Assembly: GCA_019203745.1 (NCBI GenBank)
Contig: CP078104.1
Span: 2,790,001 to 2,854,000, forward strand
Direction of reading: 5' to 3'
Origin: Chryseobacterium sp. E1
GTDB taxonomy: Bacteria > Bacteroidota > Bacteroidia > Flavobacteriales > Weeksellaceae
DNA length: 64,000 nt
Shown here piece after piece: positions 9,462-19,677 of the stretch. The translations under genes and the position numbers were made by a program. Below the pieces are notes generated by a model. That model did not search any database and had not been told where the DNA came from. It saw only the letters and a list, made by a program, of their open reading frames with translations. Position 1 is the first letter of the stretch; every line of letters starts with the position of its first letter.

Positions 9462-11803
9462 CTATGCCCAGTGCGGATCCGAGACGGAAATTTTACCGGT
9501 TTCTATTCTCCCCGCAAAGTGCCACTGATGGTCGCCCGCAGTAATGTTAAAATCGTACCAGCCTTTGTTTTTATCCAGGTCAAAAGCTATCTTTTCCTCA
9601 GGCTTCTGCAACGATATTGTTGTTTTTGTTTTACCGTAAAGGTCTTCCAGTACTACAGAAATGTTTTTCTTCTTATTGTTTCTGATGATCAGCTCTACCT
9701 GATTTTTTGAAACAGTATTGTTCAGAAGGATTTCGAGATCCGGATCAGAGCTGCCTTTAAACTTTCGGAAGAATCCGTTTGGTCCGAAAACTTCATAATC
9801 ATAAACCCCGGAATGTACGGCATGAGACAGTTCCTGTTTTGAGTACAAAGCATAAGAAAAATGATAATTATTCGTGTCGAACTGTGTTCTGTCGTAAACC
9901 AGTAGAGGAACACCGTTCTCTTTTAAATTAGTCATCTTTATACTTTTCCCTTCCAGATTGACATGAAAATTGTAAGGAAGCGCATGAGAAGGTTTCATAC
10001 CTCTTTCCTGGATCTCAAGTAAATTGCCTTTAAGCTCGTTTTCTGAATACCATTTCAGATCCGGTACAGGTTTATTTCTGGCTGCATTGATGGTTCTGGC
10101 GTAATCCTTCTGGTTCAGATAGTCCATCTGTGGGGCTTTCACACTCGGACTGTTGAATGCTGAAGTCAGATCTCCGCAGATAGCCCTTCTCCAGTCACTG
10201 ATATTGTCAACATGTACATCCTTGCTGAACTTTTTCATAATAAACTTTTCCAGAAACTGAAGCACAGAAGTGTGATCCGATACCTCAGAGTTCACAAACC
10301 CTCCTTTCGTCCATGGAGAAGCGATGATCATAGGAACCCTGTAGCCAAGACCTATTGTACCCTCAGTTTTTTCATAATCTTTCAGAGAAGGATCAGACAT
10401 GTATTCCTGGGAACGGTCAACATATTCCACGCCCTCTTTTCCGTTCATGTCTACAGGCTGGCCCGGATTTAAAGGGGGAGCGAAAGGGAGTACATGATCA
10501 AAATAACCGTCATTTTCATCATAGTTGATGATAAAAATGGTTTTCTTCCAGGTTTCCGGATCTTTGGTCAGGATATTTAAAACCTCTGAAATATACCAAG
10601 CTCCATACCATGGAGATCCCGGATGATCCGAAAAATGTTCGGGAGCGACAAGCCATGAAACCAATGGCAGCTTTTTTTCTTCCACATCTTTGCGGAACTG
10701 AAACAGCACGTCTCCTTTAGGAACTACCAGTCTTTCCCCGTTTTCATCCTTCCCGGTTTCAAGGTTCCAGTAATCCGGATCACCGGAATTAGTAGTAAAT
10801 GCTTTTTCATGAAGATTTTCTCTTCCTTCGAAAGTTTTGAATAATTATCCGGATGGTATTTTACCTCATCATCTTTCAGCTCTGCAATCATGGCTTCCAG
10901 TCTTTCCTTCTGCTTAGGATTTTTTCAATTTCCTTTTTCAGTCTTTCAATGAGGTTAGGGATATTCTGATGATATCCTTTAGAGAATTTAACATTGAACC
11001 TGGAAAACCATTCAATCGGGTTATCTGTAAAATTACTCAGCCAGGCTTCCTGTTCTCCGGACATTCCTTTAGGAAGGCTGATGTCATTCTGATAAATTCG
11101 CCATGAAACATTTTGCTCTTCTAAAATTTCCGGGAAGCTTTTCCATTTTGCCTGTCTGGCCTTGTCATAATCAATATTTTCGTTGACAACGTTAGCTTTC
11201 ACTTTTCCGTTTTGTTGTGCTCTCAAAGTTCCGGACCAAAGGAATAAACGGTTGGGAGTAGTTCCCGTAAGTGAAGAGCAGAAGTACTGGTCGAATATGG
11301 TAAAGGCATCTGCTAGCTGATAGTAAAAAGGAAGATCTTCACGGTTATAATATCCCAATGTAAGGGGAATATTTTTATACTCTTTATTTCCGGAAGCTTT
11401 TGCCTGAAGCCATTGATCATATTTCCCTTTATTCAGAGCGTTTTGCTGGTTTTCCCATGAATGGGGAAGGGAGCTCATCCACGTAGACTTGGTATTTCTC
11501 AGATCCAGACGGGCAGGAGCGGCATATTTCCCGGTATTATCCTTCTGAAAAAAACGGAATGCCCATCCGGTTTTATAAAAGCTCTTTTATCTAAAAACCA
11601 CGGACTCCTTTAAGGGCACCGAAAGCATGATCAAATGAGCGGTTTTCCTGCATAAGAATGACCACATGTTCTGCATCATAAAAAGTAGACCGGGCAGCCG
11701 GTTCAATAGCCAATGCTTTTAAAATAGAAGGGTGAAGAACACTTGAAGTTCCCAATCCTGCCAATAAAATGCTTGATTTTTCTAAAAATTCTCTTCTGTT
11801 CAT
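9462..11803 (-). CDS. Phosphocholine-type phospholipase C, Tat-exported (frameshifts)
   Basis: Non-haemolytic/phosphocholine-specific phospholipase C of the acid phosphatase-like superfamily, hydrolysing phospholipid head groups outside the cytoplasm. About 780 residues when joined, close to the family length. The N-terminus MNRREFLEKSSILLAG is a twin-arginine signal. The family signature ENRSFDHAFG is near residue 53, SLTGTTPNR carries a further active-site segment, and INYDENDGYFDHV a metal-binding one. The C-terminal third holds two DUF756-type beta domains (YDYEVFGPNGFFRKFKG; GWYDFNITAGDHQWHFAGR). Breaks lie near 11590, 10919 and 10820; in the last two a run of A needs one extra base. It lies 82 bp downstream of a SusD gene, with a hairpin between them, so it is probably part of a susC-susD-plc unit. 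The exact lipid preference cannot be read from the sequence. Confidence 0.9.
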
Positions 11804-11817
11804 GTTCAGTCGTAATA

Positions 11818-11862
11818 AGAAAGAAACCGCAAGTTAATAGGATTTTCCTGCGATTTCTTTGT
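11818..11862 (-). terminator. Intercistronic hairpin between susD and phospholipase C
   Basis: Stem AAGAAATCGCAGG pairing with the complement of CAAGTTAA-flanked AAGAAACCGCAAG (arms at about 11847-11860 and 11820-11833), followed on the minus strand by TTTCTTATT. It could partly terminate or process the susCD transcript and so lower phospholipase expression relative to susCD. Confidence 0.5.
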
Positions 11863-11885
11863 TTATATAAAAATAATCAGTTTTT

Positions 11886-13403
11886 CTATTGTAACCACCA
11901 CGGCTTGGAATTGATATTGTCATTTCCTCCGTATTGGGCAGCAAGGGCAGCTTTTAAATTATTGCTGTTGTAGCTGTATTCCGATTGCGGATATCTGAAC
12001 CTGAACGGAGCAGGAACTCCGGCTTTTAACGGGTAATTCGGATATCCGGTTCTTAAATAATCCTGATAAGAAGTCCACTGTGCCTGATGGAACATGGTCA
12101 TATACTTTTGAGTCATGATCTGTTCCAGCTGGGCCTGCAATGGAGCCGCATCATTATAAACCACTAAAGGAGTTGTCAGATACTGGTTCACATCAAAACC
12201 AGTAAAATACTGTCCCGGATTTTTCACATAGGTCTGGTAAAAACTGAAACTGGCTTTGATAGCATTATTGTAATGTGTTTTGGCAGATCCGGAAATCCAT
12301 CCTCTGGCGGCTGCTTCAGCAAGAATAAACTCAAGCTCTGAATAACTTAATACAGAAGAAGGCTCATTGGTAGGATCTTTATAGAAACGGTCGTTGACTT
12401 TGGAAATATTTTTGCCGTAATCAGAGCGGCATTATCAGAATATGGGGAAGTAGGGTTTCCGCCATTGTATCCTGAAAAATCTGTAATAGGCTTTCCTGCT
12501 TCCTTCGCACCGGTAGTTTGGGCAGCAAAAGTAAATAAGCGGGGATCCTGTCTGTCTTTAAACAGGTTGATGAAGTAATCAGCCATATATAAACTTGATC
12601 CGTATCCGCTGTTGTTAAACATAGAATATCTGCTGTCTGCAGCATCTGCAAACTTCAGCTCTCCGTTATCGGCAATGGAGGTCATCAGAGGCTGGCTTCC
12701 TGCAATAGATGCAAATTCCGCAGCAACAGTATAGCTTCCTACCGTAGTTTTTTTTAGAAAGGGTGATTAAGATTTTCAGGCGGAAGGAATTGATCAGCTT
12801 TTTCCATTTCGAAGCATCTCCTTTGAAGATAATGTCTCCTTCAATTTTATCATTGGTATTGATCAGATCATTGGCTTCTTTCAGCTCAGATAAAATTCCG
12901 GCCATGATGGTTTCCTGGCTGTCATATTTAGGCTGGGTAATCCCGGATTCACCTTTTACGGCTTCTGAATAAGGAGCACTTCCCACTTTCAAACTGATAT
13001 TGAAGAAATGATAAGCCCTTAAAAATTTACCAATCGCAACATAATTTTTATTATTGATCTTTTCAGCTTCCTGCATCATTTTTACCGTATTCAGAATCGC
13101 TTTTGTGTAGACCTCAAAAGAAGTATCATTCCACTTCATGTACTGATAGGTATTTTCTCCATCGGTACCGATCATCATTCTTGATGCATACATATTATCA
13201 CCATTCACCTGGAAGGTTTCTTTTGATGCATAAGTCAAAAGATATTTGGGATCAATGCTTGCCTGGTCATTAGGGTTTTCATTGATCTTATCAAGATTAG
13301 ACTCACAGGATGCCAATGACAGAAACCCGGCGGCAATTACCGTTCTTATGAATGCTTTTGCCGTTCTGCGATTGATTCCTTTTGTGTATATAGTATTTTT
13401 CAT
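11886..13403 (-). CDS. SusD/RagB-family lipoprotein (frameshifts)
   Basis: Substrate-binding outer-membrane lipoprotein partner of the SusC encoded just upstream. Reads as about 505 residues across breaks near 12747, 12413 and 12350. The N-terminus (MKNTIYTKGINRRTAKAF, then a hydrophobic stretch and LASCES) gives a lipobox Cys near residue 33. SusD-like hallmarks are NLDKINENPNDQASIDPKYLL at the start, AIGKFLRAYHFFNISLKVG, DASKWKKLINSFRLKILI, and a C-terminal YSELEFILAEAAARGW in the corrected frame. It starts 19 bp after the SusC stop. The following gene is phospholipase C, so the pair may handle phospholipids, lyso-products or glycerophosphodiesters; that is inferred from position only. Confidence 0.87.
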
Positions 13404-13422
13404 TGTATTGACGTACTTTTAA

Positions 13423-16400
13423 TTAAAACTTAAGATTAAACCCTATTCCAAACCATCTGCTTGACGGATCCTGAATGTCATTCGTGATATCATCCGTTCT
13501 TCCTGACCTGATCTGGAAATCCGGATCCGAATAAAGGTTTTTCGATTTTTTCCACATGGCCAGATTATAGGCAGAAATATTAGCCGTGAAACCTTTTACC
13601 ATTCCTTTAGGATTCAGTAATGAAGAGAAATCATATTCTAATGTTACAGACCTTAGTTTGATAAAAGTCCTGTCGAATACATTGGCAAACTCTTCACTTT
13701 CGTCCTGTGTTACCCTTGCCTGATATGGATAGTTTTGCGCCCAGTCCTGGAAGCTTATGGCTTTGGTATGCGGTGTATAAAGACCTGTAGAAGGATTGTA
13801 ATTAACTCCATCCGGTACAAAATAGTAAGTTCCCGGAGTTGCATATTCAAGATCCCTGTAGGCTACAGAATTAGGATGTTTTCCTCCCCACCACATTTTT
13901 TCTACGACCTGAGATCTCATGATACCGCCGATACTTCCATCAATTCCGATATTCAGAGACAGCTTTTTATATTTGAAAGTGTTGTTGAAACCGAAAGTCC
14001 AGTCTGGGTTGAAATGTCCCAGATTGCTTGGTGTATTTGCTCTAGTCGGCATTCCTGATTTCGCATCCAGAATCACTTTGCCGTCCGGAGACTTCTGCCA
14101 TGTGTAGTCATAATAGCTGTCCATTCTTTCACCCAGTTTGATATTCTTGTAATTCGGCATATTATTATAGATGGAAGTCAGCTTTTGCTCATATGTACTC
14201 CAGTTGATCAACGCTTTCCAGGTAAAGTCAGCCGTTTTTACAGGAACTAAACCAAGAGAGATTTCAAATCCTTTTGTCGTGTATTCGTTACCGTTTACAT
14301 ATTGTGAGGTAAAACCTGAAGATTCTGCACTTGGGAACTCCAGGATATTATTATAATCCAGGGTTCTGAAATAAGTGGCATCTAAAGTAATTCTGTTATT
14401 GAGAAATCCTGCACTTAGGCCCAGTTCATAAGATTTTGTCTGCTCTGGTTTCAGAGAATTTTCAACATTCAGAATGGTAGGGTAGTAAAATGTAGGGTTA
14501 CCGTTGAAAGTGATTCCTTTATTATTCAGGTAATAATTTCTGATGGAATAAGGCTGGAAATCATAAGCCACTTTCGCCCATGAAGCGGAAACTTTTAAAA
14601 GGTTAACAGACTCCGGCAGTTTGACCAGGTTGGAAATCACGGCACTCACCGATGCTGAAGGATAAAAATAAGATCTGTTGGCTTTAGGAAGTGTGGAAGA
14701 CCAGTCGTTACGTCCGGAAATATTGATGAAAAAGGCATTGTACAAGCCGATGTCAATCGTTGAATAGGCACTGTAGATCAACTTTTCTTTCAGGTAAGTA
14801 TATTTTTTTAAAGCGCCGATTGAGTTTTCAAATGTATACACTTCCGGAATTTTCAAACCGTCTGTGGATGTTTCATTGATATTGTTTTTATAATAAAACG
14901 TTGAGCCTCCGGCATTGATGGCAATATCAAAATTCTCAGATATTTTCTTCTTATAAGTTGCCAGTACATCGTAGTTGAGGTTCCAGGTTTTATTATCTTT
15001 CAGGATATAACCGCCACTTCTGGGGGCACTGTAGTTGAAATAAGAGTATGGGCTTAAAGTTTCTCTTTTGATGTGGTTTTCAACAATAGATATTTTACTT
15101 TTACGGAGAAATCTTTTGTAGCTTTATATTCTAATCCGGTTTGAGCATTGATAATGTTGGTCCTGTTCTGGTTTTTATAATATTCAGCTCCGAACCATGG
15201 ATTATTGTACCATGCATAGTTCCAGTTAGCCTGAGACCTTCCTTCTTTTCCGGGAACCCACATATGATTTTTCAGTGCCCTTCCGTCTACATCACCGCCC
15301 ATCCAGATCAGGATCGTATACATATGTCCGCTCGGATTATAATCATAGTTGGGAATATTAGGCGTGAAAGCCTGGTTATAATTGAATTTCGTATCAAAGA
15401 TCAATTTCTCTCCGAGATGATTTTCAGAGGCGAAGTTGATGCCGTATTTCTGAAGGTAAGAATTAGGAACCCTGTCATCATAGTTCATGAAGTTTCCTGA
15501 AAGTCTGTAGGTATCTTTGTTATATCTGTAGCTGATCGCAAAATTATTATTGTTGATCACTGCAGGCTTTAAAAATGTTTTTAAATTATCATGATAAGTC
15601 CAGTCGATAGGAACCCTTTCGTACCTTGATTTATCATTGTACTGAGTATCTGTCACGGCTCCATACCATGGAATAACCTGCCCGGTAATTTTATCCCTGA
15701 TCGGGCTGTTCCATTGAGCAATCTGAAGCCCGGAACAAATTTGGGCCCCAGATCATATCTCCGTCATTCACTCCGCCATCAGCTCCGTCCCAGAATTCAT
15801 ACTTTCCGTGGGAACCGTTTCCGTATTCTGTCTGGGTTTTCGGAAGATTGGTAAAGCCTCCCGTAATCATGGTGTTTTGAGAAAACTCTACAGAAAAACC
15901 TTTCTTTTAGCACTTTTTGTAGTGATCAGAACGGCTCCGTACCGGCCTCTTGATCCGTAAAGAGCAGAAGCGGTAGCTCCCTTCAGTACATTGATATTTT
16001 CAATATTATTAGGATCTAAATTCTGGAAAACCTCTTTTTCTACAATCACTCCATCAATCACAAAAACGAGATTGGAATTTCCTCTCAATGTAAACTGTGG
16101 CGCCTGCTGCATCCCTGTAGGGTTGGAAACATTCAGACCGGCAACCTGCCCTGAAAATAAGTTACCGATACTTGGTGTAGTGATCGTTTCAAACTGTTTA
16201 GTACCTACTTCCTGAGTCGCATATCCTATCTTTTCTTTCTTTTTGGCAATGCCCAGTGCGGTAATGACCACTCCCTCGATCTGCTTTTCATTGGACTTTG
16301 TTAAAACAACGGAATACTGCCTTTTGAAGAAACCTCAACAGTATATACAGAAAAATCAGGAGCAAAGAATTCAAGAATGTCTTTCGGATTGGCTGTAATG

Positions 16401-16576
16401 GTAAAATTACCATTTTCATCTGTCGTAGCGGTCTTTCCAGTGTTTTTGTCCGTAATATTTACTCCGGGAACACTCATTCCGCTTTCAGATTTTACATTTC
16501 CGGAGATAGCAACCTCCTGAGCAGTAATATATAATGGAAGTAAAAAAACTGCAAACGTAGCTAAAGCTTTCTTCAT
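13423..16576 (-). CDS. SusC/RagA-family TonB-dependent receptor (frameshifts)
   Basis: Full-length SusC-type transporter of about 1,050 residues, readable across breaks near 16298, 15895, 15735, 15085 and 14860-15050. Signal peptide MKKALATFAVFLLPLYITAQ; then a carboxypeptidase-regulatory-like domain (ISGNVKSESGMSVPGVNITD, FTITANPKD; residues 24-95); then a TonB-box-like ATALG variant (VVITALGIAKKKEKIGYATQ) and plug (NLFSGQVAGLNV, LVFVIDGVIVEKEVFQNLDP, INVLKGATASALYGSRGRYG); then the 22-strand barrel with SGRNDWSSTLPKANRSYFYP and YELGLSAGFLNNRITLDATY. Its last residues are FNLKF. It heads a susC-susD-plc transcription unit. A TAAATTTG promoter box lies just upstream. The import of a phospholipid-derived ligand is inferred from the operon. 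Confidence 0.9.
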
Positions 16577-16587
16577 TTTTTTGAATG

Positions 16588-16595
16588 CAAATTTA
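16588..16595 (-). promoter_or_regulatory. Probable -7 promoter box (TAAATTTG) of the susC-susD-plc unit
   Basis: Matches the Bacteroidota consensus TAnnTTTG on the minus strand, 11 bases before the susC ATG, implying a very short leader. The -33 TTTG element is weak (TTTAC about 17 bases further upstream), so this is tentative. Confidence 0.4.
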
Positions 16596-16812
16596 GCCGG
16601 GCACTATTACGTAAAGTTTAATGTGATATTAAAATAAAAATACGATTTTAATATTTTTTAACGGAAATAATTAATGAAACGGTAAAATGAAGAATAGTTT
16701 TTGTATAGGGATTTTTGTTTTATTATTATAATTATTAATATAAGGCAGAAGGCAGTAAATTATTGTGGTTTTCGCCCATTTGTACTTAGTAAAAGTTGGG
16801 AATTAATATTCT

Positions 16813-18432
16813 TTAAAACCTGCTCAGGATTCCCCAGTGGATTTTAATATCATTGAATTTAAAAGGATTTCCAAACTCATTACCATTCGACAGCTGGAAG
16901 CTCATCAGCCCGATCGGGATAAAGAAATTGAAACCGAGGCCCACACTGTAGAGTTTGGGTTTTACTTTGAGCGATTTGTTGTTGAGCTGCCCATATTGTC
17001 CGAAGACATCAAAAATGCCTGATTGCCTATGAGGTACCGGTATTCTAAACTTCCGTAATAATAATAATCAGCGGCCAGAGAGTTCTCATTGAATCCCCGC
17101 ATAGAATTCCAACCTCCGAAACGGTATAATTCATTGGCAGAAAACTCTACTTTAGAATCCATCATCGCACCTTCGGCCTTGATGTTCAGGAAATGGTTAC
17201 CGGAAATATTATAATTGTGTTCACCGAAGAAATAAAACTGGTTCTGCGTGGCTTTGGTATTGTCTTTGGAATAAGTGGTTGTCAGGAAATCATATCCGGC
17301 ATTGATCCTTGTTTTGTAAAGAAAAAGGTCAATATCGGTAGGTTCTGTCATTTCATACCAGATACCTATCCCTCTTTTATTATAATCCTTCCCTGAACAT
17401 ATAATGAATCAATAATGGTTGAGGTTTCTAAAGTTCCCCTTAGCCCGATTTTGTTGCGGTTATTGATGTGATAATAAAAGGCGGGAAGGAATTTTACATT
17501 GGCGAATGTTGAATCCTGTCTGTAGATATTCACTTTGGCATTCATCCCTACATTCGATTTGAAAAGATAGGGAATATCCACCTGAAGATCGAAATTCTGC
17601 CCTTTGTCAGGGTTTCTCTGCCAGTAAAGATTAATAGTTTCAAAACCATTGAACATATTCCTGAAATTCACATTCATGGTTCCGTTTAAGGTGAATTTGT
17701 CTGTCTTATCATTTCCAAAACCTATGACCCCATCAAAAGTATTGGTCTTTTTCTTTTCCAGAAACAGGTATATATTCGTGGAATCTTTGGTGAAGAGGGT
17801 CTGCGGTTGCCGTTCCAGTGTCAGGAAAGGATGACTCTGAAAGTTTTTGTTGATGGCCAGAAGGTTCTTCTCATCATAATTTTTTCCTTTAAATTCTTTT
17901 TCCAGGTTTTTGATGAATCTTTTGGGAACCTTTTCATATCCCTTGACTACAAAACCGTCAATAGTTCTTTTATCGTTTTTATTGATATCCAGCTCTACGA
18001 TGGGAAATCCGTTCTTCTGACCTTTGTATTTGGATTTGATCCTGCTGAAAGAATACCCGTCGTCAATATAGCTTTTGTTAATGCTTTTCTTGGTAGAATC
18101 TAAATTTTTAGTGAAAAAATCTTTCCTTATTTTTAATTTCAGGGCAATTGAATCTGAAAGATCAACATAGGTTTCGTTGAAATTCTTCCCTTTATCATAG
18201 AAAATTTCTGTGCTGTCCCTTTTACTTTGACCTCTTTCAGTTGTGTGAAAAAATAATTATTCTGAGCCAGTGAATCCAGAAACTTTACCGCAGATACTGA
18301 ATCTTTTACCTTTTTTTTAACCTTGGTCTCGGTATCTATCAGCCAATACTGCTTTTTCTGCGCTTGGGTAAAAACGCAGAACAGCACAAAAAATATTTTT
18401 AAAAGTAATTTCAATTTGTCAATATACATCAA
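16813..18432 (-). CDS. Omp85/BamA-superfamily outer-membrane protein (frameshifts)
   Basis: About 540 residues reading across breaks near 18212, 17390 and 17018. N-terminal segment MMYIDKLKLLLKIFFVLFCVFTQAQ looks like a signal peptide. The periplasmic part contains POTRA-like sequence (SYIDDGYSFSRIKSKYKGQK, DKRTIDGFVVKGYEKVPKRF; roughly residues 60-240). The C-terminal part is a surface-antigen barrel (MNVNFRNMFNGFETINLYWQ, FFGEHNYNISGNHFLNIKAE, LYRFGGWNSMRGFNENSLAA, which is the conserved RGF segment, SLEYRYLIG). It ends in HWGILSRF, with the terminal aromatic typical of Omp85 barrels. It is too short for BamA itself (five POTRAs) and is more like a TamA-type or ShlB-type relative; the substrate is unknown. 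It lies downstream of the SDR gene on the same strand, separated by about 100 bp. Confidence 0.82.
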
Positions 18433-18537
18433 TGCTTACGAACACTTTCAGAAGCGGATGAAGAATTTTTATAAAAATACAAAAGATCTTCACAGCATTT
18501 CATTCTGTTCAGGATGACAATGCGTCCTATCAATCAA

Positions 18538-19331
18538 CTAATTTTTATCCAGTTTATTATATTTCTTCATTAAATTCTCATAAACGCCCTGCGGAAGAAT
18601 CCATTTCAACGGAACTCCGATCTTCTGCCCGAATTTACCAAAATAATAATGGGCTTTCCATTTATTTTTCCCCAGCAGCTTTTCAATATATTCTGCCACT
18701 TCCAAGGGCTCTGTCCCTCATCTACGTGAGCGTTCATCAGGGCATATACTTTATCAAAGACCTTTTTATAGGGCTGAGAAACCTGAGTGATAACCCTGTT
18801 TTCTGCAATATTGGTTTTAATATCTCCTAAATGCAGCGAGCAAACGTCAATATTCCATGGATACACTTCATACCTCATCGCTTCAGTCACCTTGTCCAGG
18901 GCAGATTTTGAAGCAGAATAGAATCCACGGAAAGGAAGGCCCATTTCACTCCCGATACTGGAAACATTGATGATCTTTCCAAATTTATTTTCACGCATTT
19001 TTGGGAGAACAGCACTCATCATCTGAACGGCACCTGCCAGATTCAGGCTGAACAATTTGAGAATATCTTCTTTTGTAGAATCTTCTACAGCTCCTACCAT
19101 TCCCATTCCGGCATTGTTGATCAGGACATCAATTCTGCTTTCTGATTGTAAAACCTCGGCAATAGCATTCTGAACAGCAGTGTTGTCGGTAACATCAGTA
19201 GGGATCGATTTGAAATACTGACTCTCCGTATATTTCCGGCTTAATCCGTATACTTTGTGCCCTTTTTTACCAAAATATTCGGCTAATGCAAATCCGATTC
19301 CTGATGAGGTTCCTGTAATGATGATGGTCAT
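18538..19331 (-). CDS. Short-chain dehydrogenase/reductase (one frameshift)
   Basis: Classical SDR oxidoreductase of about 264 residues, NAD(P)H-dependent; the substrate is unknown. The nucleotide-binding motif TGTSSGIG is at residues 7-14, NNAG at 72-75, the catalytic Ser in NVSSIGS near 124, and YSASK with Tyr138 and Lys142. The frame breaks near 18718. Continuing in the corrected frame gives VAEYIEKLLGKNKWKAHYYF and a stop at 18538, which restores the usual SDR length and the C-terminal substrate-loop region. The uncorrected frame ends in a low-complexity, unrelated tail. It has its own TAnnTTTG box 26 bases upstream of the start. Confidence 0.9.
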
Positions 19332-19356
19332 TTGATCTGTACAATTTTAATTTCAG

Positions 19357-19364
19357 CAAATGTA
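19357..19364 (-). promoter_or_regulatory. Probable -7 promoter box (TACATTTG) of the SDR gene
   Basis: Minus-strand match to TAnnTTTG 26 bases before the SDR start codon; no clear -33 TTTG was seen. Confidence 0.45.
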
Positions 19365-19677
19365 AAAAAGAAAAATGAAGTCTGTGATTTATTATCTCCG
19401 AAAATAGTTTCCATCCGATCCCTGACTTATTTATCTGTGTTAAGTATTGTCTCTGATTGATCATAAACTTAAAACAAACTTAACATAAAATAAGAAGATG
19501 AATAAAAACGGAATGATTACTTTATCTGTTTATTGTATTGAAAAACAGCTATTTAATTTTTGATTATGGTAGGTGTAAGCTGTGAAAAGCTAAAGATTCT
19601 TAATAAAAACATAAGAAAATCTTAATGGGACGAGGGAAAGAGCTGTTCTAATTTTGCATCTAATCAAAAAGGATGTC
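19365..19677. other. Divergent intergenic region (SDR / third susC)
   Basis: The gene-free gap between the SDR start and the third susC runs 19332-19677 (346 bp). It is AT-rich and holds the two divergent promoters (19357-19364 minus, 19649-19656 plus). I see no open frame, tRNA-like fold or strong hairpin in the rest. Confidence 0.6.
19649..19656 (+). promoter_or_regulatory. Probable -7 promoter box (TAATTTTG) of the susC-susD-phosphatase unit
   Basis: TAnnTTTG match 21 bases upstream of the ATG at 19678. A -33 TTTG is not evident. The placement supports the 19678 start, upstream of the first frameshift. Confidence 0.5.

Noticed and set aside
9722..9913. A separate small gene on the minus strand inside phospholipase C
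   Set aside because: It is a shadow frame of the phospholipase C-terminal domains and has no start signal of its own.
12421..12651. Extra open frame inside the second susD
   Set aside because: Shadow frame; codon pattern and the SusD alignment support the main frame.
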